Origin: Couchioplanes azureus
GTDB taxonomy: Bacteria; Actinomycetota; Actinomycetes; Mycobacteriales; Micromonosporaceae
Assembly (NCBI RefSeq): GCF_014648355.1
Contig: NZ_BMQY01000006.1
Span: 241,698-305,697 of the forward strand
Length of the DNA stretch: 64,000 nt
Direction: 5' to 3'
Below are positions 48,499 to 55,738 of the stretch, piece after piece. Below the pieces are notes generated by a model that was given only the letters and a program-made list of their open reading frames with translations, searched no databases and was not told where the DNA came from. A program made the position numbers and the translations under genes. Position 1 is the first letter of the stretch; the number at the start of each line of letters is the position of its first letter.

Positions 48499-49263
48499 TC
48501 AGCGCCTGACCGGCACGACCAGCGGGCCGTGCTCGCCCTCGATCACCCGGACCCGCACCCGGTAGTGCTCGGCCAGCAGGTCCGTGGTCAGCACCTCGCG
48601 GGCGGTGCCCTTGGCCACCACCCGGCCGCCGGACAGCAGCACCATGCGGTCGGCGTACTCGCCGGCCGTGGTCAGGTCGTGCATGGTGGCGAGCACGGTC
48701 AGGCCGCGCTCGGCCCGCAGCCGGTCGACGAGCTCCAGAACCTCCTGCTGGTGGCCGATGTCCAGCGCGCTGGTCGGCTCGTCCAGCAGCAGGATGCGCG
48801 CCTCCTGGGCCAGCGCCCGCGCGAGGAAGACCCGTTGCCGCTCGCCACCGGAGAGGGTCTCCAGCGGGCGGCCGGCGAAGGCCTCCAGATCGAGCACCGC
48901 CAGCACCTCGCCGACCCGGGCCAGATCCGTGGCGGATTCGCGGCCCAGCGCGGGGATGTGGGGGCTGCGCCCGAGCAGCACGTAGTCGTAGACCAGCATC
49001 GCCGGCGGCACGACCGGCGACTGGGCCACCGTGGCGAGCGTGCGGGCCCGTTCGCGCCGGGTCAGCCGGTCCAGCGGGGTGCCGCCGAGCGCGATCGATC
49101 CCTCGTACGAGACCAGCCCGCCGACCGCCCGCAGCACGGTCGACTTGCCGGCGCCGTTCGGGCCGATGATGGTCACCCACTCACCGTCGGCCACGTCGAG
49201 CTCCACGCCGTCCACGATCAGCGCGCCGCCGAGCCGGACCCGCAGGCCCCGTACGGCGATCAT
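48499..49263 (-). CDS. btuD: Vitamin B12 ABC transporter ATP-binding protein, 254 aa
   Basis: This is an ABC ATPase of the FecE/BtuD group that drives uptake of a metal chelate. Walker A is G-P-N-G-A-G-K-S, the Q-loop is A-Q-S, the signature is L-S-G-G-E-R-Q, Walker B is I-L-L-L-D-E-P and the switch histidine lies in M-H-D-L. The ATG at 49263 overlaps the permease stop (ATGA). Assignment to cobalamin rather than siderophore or heme rests on the cobalamin riboswitch at the head of the operon. Confidence 0.9.
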   Translation of the reverse strand: MIAVRGLRVRLGGALIVDGVELDVADGEWVTIIGPNGAGKSTVLRAVGGLVSYEGSIALGGTPLDRLTRRERARTLATVAQSPVVPPAMLVYDYVLLGRSPHIPALGRESATDLARVGEVLAVLDLEAFAGRPLETLSGGERQRVFLARALAQEARILLLDEPTSALDIGHQQEVLELVDRLRAERGLTVLATMHDLTTAGEYADRMVLLSGGRVVAKGTAREVLTTDLLAEHYRVRVRVIEGEHGPLVVPVRR

Positions 49264-50303
49264 GTGCGGGTCCGGCGGAGCACGACGGCGAAGAACGGCG
49301 CACCGAAGAACGCGGTGACCACGCCGATGGGCACCTCGGCCGGGCTCGCCACGGTCCGCGCCACCAGGTCGGTCAGGGCCAGGAAGGCGCCGCCGTAGAG
49401 CACCGACAGCGGCAGGATCGACCGGTAGCTCGGCCCGGCGAGCAGCCGCATCGTGTGCGGCACGATCATGCCGACGAAGCCGATCAGGCCGGAGACGGAC
49501 ACGGCCGCCGCGGTGCCGAGCGACGCCGCGACCACCAGCAGATAGCGGCTGCGCTGCGGGTGCAGGCCCAGGCTCGTCGCCTCCTCGTCACCGACCGTCA
49601 GCACGTCCAGCTCGCGGCGGTGGATCAGCACGATCAAACCCGTGACCGCCGCGTACGGCAGGACGACGAGCACGTCGTGCCAGCCGGCGGTCGCCAGCCG
49701 GCCGAGCAGCCACGCGTACACCTCGCGCAGCGACTCGGTGTGCCGTTGCATGAGGAACGTCTGAGCCGCGGCCAGGAACGCGGAGACGGCCACCCCGGAG
49801 AGGATCAAGGTCGCGGGCGTACGGGTCCGGCCCCCGGCCGCCCCGAGCAGATAGGTCAGCACCACGGCGACGATCGCGCCGACGAAGGCCGCCAGAGGTA
49901 CGCCCACCGGCAGGTCGGCGGTGACGTCGCCGGCGCCGCCCCGGAAGGTGATGACCGCGGTGACGCCCAGCCCGGCACCGGCCGCGATGCCGAGCAGGTG
50001 CGGGTCGGCGAGCGGGTTGCGGAACACGCCCTGGTAGGCGGCGCCGGCCAGGGCCAGCAGCGCGCCGACCAGGAGGCCGAGCACCACCCGCGGCAGGCGC
50101 AGCTCGGTGATGATGGCGACCTCGCGCTCGGTCAGGCCGCTGTCCAGCCGTACGCCCGGAACGAGGTTGAGCAGCTCGGCCGCGACCGCGCCGGGCGGCA
50201 GGGTGATCGGCCCCACCGCGATCCCGGCGACCAGCGCGACCGCCACGGCGGCGACGCCGCCGATGAACCAGGCGGCCCGCAGTCCGGCGGGCCGGACGGT
50301 CAC
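49260..50303 (-). CDS. btuC: Vitamin B12 ABC transporter permease, 347 aa
   Basis: This is a FecCD-family permease with about ten membrane helices. Family segments are E-L-R-L-P-R-V-V-L-G-L-L-V-G-A-L-L-A-L-A-G, F-R-N-P-L-A-D-P-H-L-L-G, the ATPase coupling loop A-T-S-L-G-L near residue 237, and G-L-I-G-F-V-G-M-I-V-P-H. The GTG at 50303 overlaps the btuF stop (GTGA). Together the three genes encode a complete importer, co-transcribed under the B12 riboswitch. Confidence 0.92.
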   Translation of the reverse strand: MTVRPAGLRAAWFIGGVAAVAVALVAGIAVGPITLPPGAVAAELLNLVPGVRLDSGLTEREVAIITELRLPRVVLGLLVGALLALAGAAYQGVFRNPLADPHLLGIAAGAGLGVTAVITFRGGAGDVTADLPVGVPLAAFVGAIVAVVLTYLLGAAGGRTRTPATLILSGVAVSAFLAAAQTFLMQRHTESLREVYAWLLGRLATAGWHDVLVVLPYAAVTGLIVLIHRRELDVLTVGDEEATSLGLHPQRSRYLLVVAASLGTAAAVSVSGLIGFVGMIVPHTMRLLAGPSYRSILPLSVLYGGAFLALTDLVARTVASPAEVPIGVVTAFFGAPFFAVVLRRTRT

Positions 50304-51214
50304 GCCGCCGGTGCCTTGGCGACCGCGTCCGCGACGGCTTGGACCAGGTCCACGACGCGCGGTCCCCAGCGCGACGCGACGTCGTCGTTCAAGGCCACGA
50401 TCTGCTTGTTCTTGACCGCGGTGACCCCGGCCCAGCCCTTGCGCCTCGCCACGGTCTCCGGGGACTGGGCGCAGCACTTGCTGTCCGCCAGGAAGATCAT
50501 GTCGGGGTCGGCGGCGATCAGCGCCTCCTGGGCGAGCTGCGGATAGGCCGTCTTGGCGCCGTCGGCCACGTTCTTCAGCCCGAAGAGCGCGAAGATCGAG
50601 CCGACGTAGGTCTCCGACGTCACGGTGTAGTACGTCGGATCCAGCTCGTAGTAGTAGGTCAGCGGCGCCGACCGCGCCGGCACACCCTTCACGATCTTGT
50701 CGATCTGGCCCCGCATCCGCTCGACCAGCGCGGCCGCCTCCGCCGGGTGCCCGGTGAGCGCGCCGAGCTGACCGATCTGGGTGTACGAGTCCTGGAGGGT
50801 CTTCGCCGCCGGCGTCCTCAGCACGGGAATCTTGAGCCTGGTGAGCTGCTCCACGATCTTGTTGAGGTCGTCGGAGAGCACCACGAGGTCGGGGTTCTTG
50901 GCCGCGATCGCCTCCGCGTTGGGCTTGAACCCGGACAGGTCGCTCCGGGGTGCCTCGGCGGGATAGTTCGACTGGTCGTCGACGGCGGTGACCTGCTTGC
51001 CGGCGTCGATCGCGAAGAGCATCTCCGTGGCGGTCGGCGACAGCGACACGATCCGCTCGGGCCGCTTGTCGAGGGTGACCCCGCCGGCCGTCACGGGGAA
51101 GGCGGCGCCGCTCGCGCTCGCCGCGGGGCTGGCGGTTTCGTTCGTGCCGCCACCACCGCAGCCGCCGAGCAGCAGCGCGGTCACCGCGATCGCGGCGGTC
51201 ATGAGCCGTCTCAT
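50300..51214 (-). CDS. btuF: Vitamin B12-binding lipoprotein, 304 aa
   Basis: This is the substrate-binding component of the importer, anchored outside the cell as a lipoprotein. The signal ends in lipobox L-L-L-G-G-C19, followed by a Gly/Ser/Ala linker. The body is a class III binding protein with R-I-V-S-L-S-P-T-A-T-E-M-L-F-A-I, then N-P-D-L-V-V-L and D-P-D-M-I-F-L-A-D. The ATG at 51214 has AGGAGG about 7 nt upstream. The leader contains a cobalamin riboswitch, so high B12 should shut off expression. Confidence 0.92.
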   Translation of the reverse strand: MRRLMTAAIAVTALLLGGCGGGGTNETASPAASASGAAFPVTAGGVTLDKRPERIVSLSPTATEMLFAIDAGKQVTAVDDQSNYPAEAPRSDLSGFKPNAEAIAAKNPDLVVLSDDLNKIVEQLTRLKIPVLRTPAAKTLQDSYTQIGQLGALTGHPAEAAALVERMRGQIDKIVKGVPARSAPLTYYYELDPTYYTVTSETYVGSIFALFGLKNVADGAKTAYPQLAQEALIAADPDMIFLADSKCCAQSPETVARRKGWAGVTAVKNKQIVALNDDVASRWGPRVVDLVQAVADAVAKAPAA

Positions 51215-51284
51215 CCTGAACCTCCTGCCGGGCCCGCCGGCCGGAGCCCGGCCCGCGAGGCGCTCTTCCTGCGAGAGCGCGGAA

Positions 51285-51412
51285 TCGCGACCAGCGTGCA
51301 GGCGACCTGGCTACGCCCGGGGTACAGGACTTCACAGTTGCGGGACAGCGCCGGAATCCCACCGGCTTCGCTGCTACGCGGTCAGGTTGACGCTATCCCA
51401 CCGGTTGACCGG
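51285..51412 (-). ncRNA. Cobalamin (B12) riboswitch
   Basis: Read on the minus strand, the leader has the canonical conserved core: GAAGCCGGTGGGATTCCGGC, then GCTGTCCCGCAACTGTGA, and the B12 box AGCCAGGTCGCCTGC. The 5' part with GGTGGGATAGC also fits. Downstream GC-rich hairpins precede AGGAGG of btuF, so control may be by hiding the ribosome site. The ends are approximate. Confidence 0.92.
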
Positions 51413-51433
51413 CCGTTCTGCCGGATACGGAAA

Positions 51434-51469
51434 ACTACCTGTCACAGCCGGTGAGCCGTGACAGGTAGT
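51434..51469 (-). terminator. Rho-independent terminator after the carboxypeptidase gene
   Basis: A perfect 12-bp stem (ACTACCTGTCAC with GTGACAGGTAGT, 12-nt loop) is followed on the minus strand by TTTT. It starts 12 nt after the stop codon of the M14 peptidase and isolates it from the btu operon leader. Confidence 0.9.
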
Positions 51470-51480
51470 CCCCATGCGGG

Positions 51481-52776
51481 TCAGCAGTACGTGGATTCCT
51501 TGCCGATCACCTTGTACGGGCAGTCCGCCACCTCGGCGATCTTCAGCGTCGATTCCCGGTTCCGGCTGGTCTCCCTGGTGATGACCTCGTCCGGCGGGTA
51601 GAAGCCGCCGCCCGACGAGCTCCGCGGGTACAGCTCGAAGGTGTACGCGAAGATCCGGTGCGTACCCCAGAGCCAGTCGAGCGAGTCACCGTCGGTGATG
51701 TAGAGGTCGCTGGACTGCTCCGGCGTGTAGCCGTTGGTCGCGGCCATCTGCCGGCCCAGCGTGGCGAAGGTGTTGTACTGGTCGGCGTTCATGCCGGTAG
51801 TGGTGTTCGCCGTGGTGTAGCCGAAGGGCCAGAGCACCAGCTCCGAGTACGAGTGGAAGTCGATGGCGGCCTTGATCTGCTGCACGCCGCCCACCACGCG
51901 GCCGTTGACGAAGTCCCGCACCACGCGGGTCTCGGGCGCCGAGAACGCCTCGGGCCCGCGGTAGGTGTCCGATGCCGGGTTGCTCGAGGAACCGCGACAG
52001 CAGCCCCAGCGGTAGCCGTAGTTGCGGTTCAGGTCGGTGCCCACGTACGAGGAACCGGTGTTGGGCTGCCGGTTCTTGCGCCACGACCGGTAGCTGCCGG
52101 TCGCGACGTCGTACTCGGCGCCGTCCGGGTTGACCGACGGGATGATCCAGATCTCGCGGCTGTTCACGATGTTGCGGACCCGGGTGTCACTCGCGTAGTT
52201 GTCCGTGTAGAGATGCAGGATGTAGAGGGCCATCTCCACGGTCAGGTGCTCACGGGCGTGGTGGTTGGCGTCGTACAGGACCTCGGGCTCGCTCTCGTCC
52301 GTGCCGACGTTGTCGGAGATCTTCACGGCGACGATGTCCCGGTTCTGGTACGACTTCCCGATCACCCGCTTGCTCGCGATGGCCGGGTAGCGGGCGACCA
52401 CCGCGTTGACGTCGGCGACCATCTCCGCGTAGTTGTGATACCCGGCGTCCTGCTGCGGGAAGTCCCGGGTGGACGCGCCCTCGCCCGGGGCGGCGACCTC
52501 GATCTTCCGGACGGTGAATCCGAGCGCCCGCAGCGTCCTGACCTCGCTGGGCGTGGCGGTGACCTCGACGACCGCGTGCTCCACCGCGTCGATGGCGACG
52601 CCGGTGCTGGCGATCGTGTTGCGCTGGGCGAGCGTACGCACGTCGTAGATCTCGTACTGGGCCGGACCGTCGGCGCGCGGCTCCGCGGTGGCGGGCGGCG
52701 CGGTGGCTGCGGAAGCGGCGATCAGGGCGAGGCCGGCGGCGGCCGCCGCGACCAGGCCGGTGACGCGTTTTCTCAT
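51481..52776 (-). CDS. Secreted M14-family zinc carboxypeptidase, 431 aa
   Basis: This is a secreted metallocarboxypeptidase. A signal peptide (residues 1 to about 31) leads to a pro-region (about 40-105) and a carboxypeptidase A/T-like domain (about 113-425). Zinc ligands are H173 and E176 in N-H-H-A-R-E and H308 in D-F-H-S-Y-S-E; the catalytic glutamate is E381 in F-E-L-Y-P. Substrate-binding D-L-N-R-N-Y is at about residue 248. Paired cysteines (C259 and C260, C418 and C431) suggest disulfides. The ATG at 52776 has CGGAGG upstream. It resembles zinc carboxypeptidases of Streptomyces and Thermoactinomyces. Confidence 0.93.
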   Translation of the reverse strand: MRKRVTGLVAAAAAGLALIAASAATAPPATAEPRADGPAQYEIYDVRTLAQRNTIASTGVAIDAVEHAVVEVTATPSEVRTLRALGFTVRKIEVAAPGEGASTRDFPQQDAGYHNYAEMVADVNAVVARYPAIASKRVIGKSYQNRDIVAVKISDNVGTDESEPEVLYDANHHAREHLTVEMALYILHLYTDNYASDTRVRNIVNSREIWIIPSVNPDGAEYDVATGSYRSWRKNRQPNTGSSYVGTDLNRNYGYRWGCCRGSSSNPASDTYRGPEAFSAPETRVVRDFVNGRVVGGVQQIKAAIDFHSYSELVLWPFGYTTANTTTGMNADQYNTFATLGRQMAATNGYTPEQSSDLYITDGDSLDWLWGTHRIFAYTFELYPRSSSGGGFYPPDEVITRETSRNRESTLKIAEVADCPYKVIGKESTYC

Positions 52777-52937
52777 GAACGACCTCCGGGGGGTATCAGA
52801 GGGTTCGGGCTTCCGTCACTGCACCACCCTGAATAGACGTTTGGCAATGCAGCGGGCCTGCCACCGACCATGCCAAAGTGCCCCCTACGTCGACGTGATG
52901 ACGTCAGGAAACCCGTAGTTCAATCTTGACGTTCCGG

Positions 52938-53027
52938 CTTCCGCTCCCGCTCCGGCTGCCGCTCCCGCTCCGGCTGCCGCTCCCGCTCCGGCTTCCGCTC
53001 CCGCTCCGGCTTCCGCTCCCGCCGCCC
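52938..53027. repeat. Five near-perfect 18-bp tandem repeats
   Basis: The unit CTTCCGCTCCCGCTCCGG (with T/G variation at position 3) is repeated four full times plus a partial copy in the gene-free gap 52777-53284. All frames give simple periodic peptides with no start context, so it is taken as non-coding. The remaining gap 52777-52937 is the promoter side of the carboxypeptidase gene. Confidence 0.85.
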
Positions 53028-53089
53028 GGCGGGCGCCGCGTGTCACACGTCAGACGGCCCGCGGGCCGTCCTCGCCGGATGCGGCGGGC

Positions 53090-53275
53090 CGACCTTGCCC
53101 GACGTTGGGGGTCGACCTTTCCCGACGTGACGGGTCTCCTTGGCCGAGGCGACCGGCCTCCTGGGCCGAGGTGGCGGACGCTCCTGAGCCGGCGCGACCA
53201 GCCCTCCTGGGCCGACGTGGCGGACGCTCCTGGGCGGACGCTCCTGGGCCGACGCGACGGGCCCTCGTTGCTGGG
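53090..53275. repeat. Degenerate ~28-bp repeats before the DUF4229 gene end
   Basis: Six or seven imperfect units contain CTCCTGGGCCGA followed by GGCGACG or GTGGCGGA. They fill the 3' flank of the DUF4229 gene. The unit is unrelated to the 18-bp repeats next to it. No coding frame is credible here. Confidence 0.6.
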
Positions 53276-53284
53276 CTCGGCGGG

Positions 53285-53617
53285 TCAGACGGCCGGCGGC
53301 GGGGCGTCTTTGCCGGCTTCGGCCTTGCCGGGCTGCGCGGGCGCGGCGGCCCGGTCACCGGCCGCGGCGGCGGTCTCGTCGCCGGCAAGGGCGGCGCGCA
53401 GCCGCGCCTTCTCCGCGGCGCGTCGCCGTGCGACCTCGCCGAGCTGCTCGGCCATCTCGTTGCGCCACTTGGCCAGCAGGAAGTAGGAGAAGGCCGCCGA
53501 GGCGACCAGCGCGATCATCGCCTTGACCAGAATGTGCAGCGGCACCGGCAGAAGCATCACGAAGACCACGACGAACAGCCCGAGACGGCCGAGCGTGTAC
53601 TTGACGGCGGGACTCAT
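53285..53617 (-). CDS. DUF4229 small membrane protein, 110 aa
   Basis: Two hydrophobic helices near the N-terminus (R-L-G-L-F-V-V-V-F-V-M-L-L and I-L-V-K-A-M-I-A-L-V-A-S-A-A-F-S-Y-F-L-L) are followed by a charged W-R-N-E-M-A-E-Q-L segment and an Ala/Pro-rich tail. This layout is that of actinobacterial DUF4229 proteins, whose function is unknown. The ATG at 53617 is used; a GTG directly before it is equally near the AGGAG site. It lies 12 nt after the upstream membrane protein gene, so the two are probably one operon. Confidence 0.8.
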   Translation of the reverse strand: MSPAVKYTLGRLGLFVVVFVMLLPVPLHILVKAMIALVASAAFSYFLLAKWRNEMAEQLGEVARRRAAEKARLRAALAGDETAAAAGDRAAAPAQPGKAEAGKDAPPPAV

Positions 53618-53629
53618 CACGAACTCCTG

Positions 53630-54058
53630 TCAGCCCGCCCGGTGGCTCAGCCACCGCAGGCCGTAGAACCAGACCAGGCAGTACACCACGGTGAGACCGA
53701 AGGCACCGATCGCCCCACTGACCAGCGAGGGAAAGATCGGAGCGACGAGCCCGGCCAGGGTCATCCCGACGGCGATCCCGAACCCGGCCCCGAGAGCCGC
53801 GACCACGATCCGGTACGCCCCATAGCCGGCCGCCCGGAACTCCTCGGTGAAGAGCCACACGGGCAGCACGATCGCGATCCACCCGCTGGCCGCCCCGAAC
53901 TCCGAGATCCGCAGCAGCGAAAGCACGCCCTCGAAGATCAGCAGAACGACCAGACCGGCGACAAGCCCCGCCAGCGCCACACCCATGAGGTCCTGAACGC
54001 TCGCCAACCGCCCGTCCGCATCCCGGCGCGGACGGCGCGCACTCTGAGTCTCCGCCAT
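53630..54058 (-). CDS. Small integral membrane protein of unknown function, 142 aa
   Basis: Starting at the ATG at 54058 (M-A-E-T-Q-S-A-R-R-P-R-R), the protein has a basic N-terminus and four predicted membrane helices (V-A-L-A-G-L-V-A-G-L-V-V-L-L-I-F, A-A-S-G-W-I-A-I-V-L-P-V-W-L-F, I-V-V-A-A-L-G-A-G-F-G-I-A-V-G-M-T and A-F-G-L-T-V-V-Y-C-L-V-W-F). No known family is recognised. No ribosome site is seen, so it may be leaderless. Longer upstream starts run into low-complexity repeats and are rejected. It forms a likely operon with the DUF4229 gene. Confidence 0.7.
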   Translation of the reverse strand: MAETQSARRPRRDADGRLASVQDLMGVALAGLVAGLVVLLIFEGVLSLLRISEFGAASGWIAIVLPVWLFTEEFRAAGYGAYRIVVAALGAGFGIAVGMTLAGLVAPIFPSLVSGAIGAFGLTVVYCLVWFYGLRWLSHRAG

Positions 54059-54169
54059 GACACCACGAGGGTACGCCGCCCCGGCCCGGCCATCGAAGCC
54101 CACACCCACCCATCCCGCACAGCCCACCCAGCCCAACCCTGGCGTGGCGTCAACCGGCCTGACCTGGCC

Positions 54170-54300
54170 CGTCCCGGCGGCACCCCGGACCGGCCTGGCA
54201 CGGCCGGTCCGGCGTGACCCGGCGCGGCCCGGCCCAGCGTGACCCGGCCCAGCGTGGCTCACCCTGGTCCGACGTGGCCCGGCCCGGCGTGGTCCTGACG
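54170..54300. repeat. Degenerate short GC repeats between the membrane protein and mqnE genes
   Basis: The gap 54059-54411 contains drifting units of about 15-25 bp built from GTGACCCGGCCCAGC, GGTCCGGCGTG and CGGCCTGGCACGG. It is the promoter side of the membrane protein gene and the 3' side of mqnE. No gene or clear terminator is visible in it. Confidence 0.55.
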
Positions 54301-54411
54301 CCGGCCCGCCGGCTCGACCCGGTCCACCTCACCGGCGGAGGACGTCGACCCCTCGATCCGGCCGGGTCCCGGCCGGGCGAGCGTTGCCGTCAAGCGCGCG
54401 GGAACGCGCCG

Positions 54412-55581
54412 TCAGGCCCACACCTGCTGCGGCTCGCTGCGCCGCTCGGCCAGCGGGGTCGGCTTGTCGTATTCGCGGACGACCTCGTACCGGGTGTTGC
54501 GCTCGACCGGCTGGAAGCCCGCGTCCCAGATCAGGTCGAGCAGGTCGGCGCGGTGCATGGTGTTCGGGGTGCCGTAGGAGTCGGCGTCGTGCGTGATCTT
54601 GTATTCGACGACCGAGCCGTCCAGGTCGTCGACGCCGAAGTTGAGCGAGAGCTGCGCGACCGACAGGCCGTGCATGACCCAGAAGCACTTGACGTGCGGC
54701 ACGTTGTCGAACATCAGCCGGGACACCGCGAACGTCTTCAGGGACTCGGCGGGCGCCGCCATCGTCGTGCGGGCCTGGATCCGGTTGCGGATCTTGCCGT
54801 CCGCCGAGTCGACGAAGTCGTGCTGGTAGCGAAGCGGAATGAAGACCGCGAAACCGCCCGTCTCGTCCTGGAGCTCACGGAGGCGCATGACGTGGTCGAC
54901 CCGGTGCCGCGGCTCCTCGATGTGCCCGTACAGCATGGTCGCCGGGGTTTTCATGCCCTTCTGGTGTGCCAGCCGGTGGATCCGCGACCAGTCCTCCCAG
55001 TGGCAGTTGTGGTCCACGATGTGCTGGCGGACCTCCCAGTCGAAGATTTCCGCGCCGCCGCCGGTGAGCGACTCGAGGCCGGCGTCCATCAGCTCGTCGA
55101 GGATCTCGCTGGCGGGCAGACCGCTGATCTTCTCGAACCACTGCACCTCGGTCGCGGTGAAGCACTTGAGGTTGACGTTCGGCAGCGCCGCCTTCAGCTC
55201 GCGCAGCACCTTGGGGTAGTAGCGCCAGGGCAGCGTCGGGTGCAGGCCGTTGACGATGTGCAGCTCGGTGAGCTGCTCGTCCTCCATCTCCTTGGCCTTG
55301 CGGACCGCCTCGTCGATGCGCATCGTGTACGCATCCTTCTCGCCCGGTTTACGCTGGAAGGAGCAGTAAGCGCAGCTCGCCGAGCAGACGTTCGTGAGGT
55401 TGAGGTGCCGGTTGACGTTGAACATCACCCGGTCGCCGTTCATCTCGGTGCGCTTGTGGTGCGCCAGCCGCCCGAGCCAGGCGAGGTCGTCGGACTCGTA
55501 GAGGGCGATGCCGTCCTCGCGCGTCAGCCGCTCGCCGGCGTAGACCTTGGCCTCCAGCTCGCGCTTCAGTCCGACGTCCAT
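54412..55581 (-). CDS. mqnE: Aminofutalosine synthase MqnE, 389 aa
   Basis: This is a radical-SAM enzyme that joins the adenosyl group of SAM to the MqnA product, forming aminofutalosine. The cluster motif is C66-S-A-S-C70-A-Y-C73-S-F. H-I-V-N-G-L-H-P-T-L-P-W, K-C-F-T-A-T-E and the long C-terminal Q-L-S-L-N-F-G-V-D-D-L-D-G match MqnE and separate it from MqnC. The ATG at 55581 has GAGAGGGG upstream and is preferred over the earlier in-frame start at 55596. It is divergent from the NlpC/P60 hydrolase gene. Confidence 0.94.
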   Translation of the reverse strand: MDVGLKRELEAKVYAGERLTREDGIALYESDDLAWLGRLAHHKRTEMNGDRVMFNVNRHLNLTNVCSASCAYCSFQRKPGEKDAYTMRIDEAVRKAKEMEDEQLTELHIVNGLHPTLPWRYYPKVLRELKAALPNVNLKCFTATEVQWFEKISGLPASEILDELMDAGLESLTGGGAEIFDWEVRQHIVDHNCHWEDWSRIHRLAHQKGMKTPATMLYGHIEEPRHRVDHVMRLRELQDETGGFAVFIPLRYQHDFVDSADGKIRNRIQARTTMAAPAESLKTFAVSRLMFDNVPHVKCFWVMHGLSVAQLSLNFGVDDLDGSVVEYKITHDADSYGTPNTMHRADLLDLIWDAGFQPVERNTRYEVVREYDKPTPLAERRSEPQQVWA

Positions 55582-55738
55582 CTGGGCCCCTCTCACGTTC
55601 GCGTGCGTCGAGCGTACGTCCTACCACCGACAGAACTCCGCCCGTGTGCGGCTCCGGCGGCGCAGCTCACGTGAAAGGGCTTACGATTCTCAGCGTCCTC
55701 CCATCTCCGACGGATCGACATCGGTGCAGGTGTGCGGT

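Noticed and set aside
48499..51214. Siderophore or heme transporter
   Set aside because: The protein families allow it, but the complete cobalamin riboswitch at the operon head points to B12.
52926..53486. 186-codon plus-strand frame with periodic R-L-P-L-P-L
   Set aside because: It reads the 18-bp minisatellite and runs antisense into the DUF4229 gene; there is no start context.
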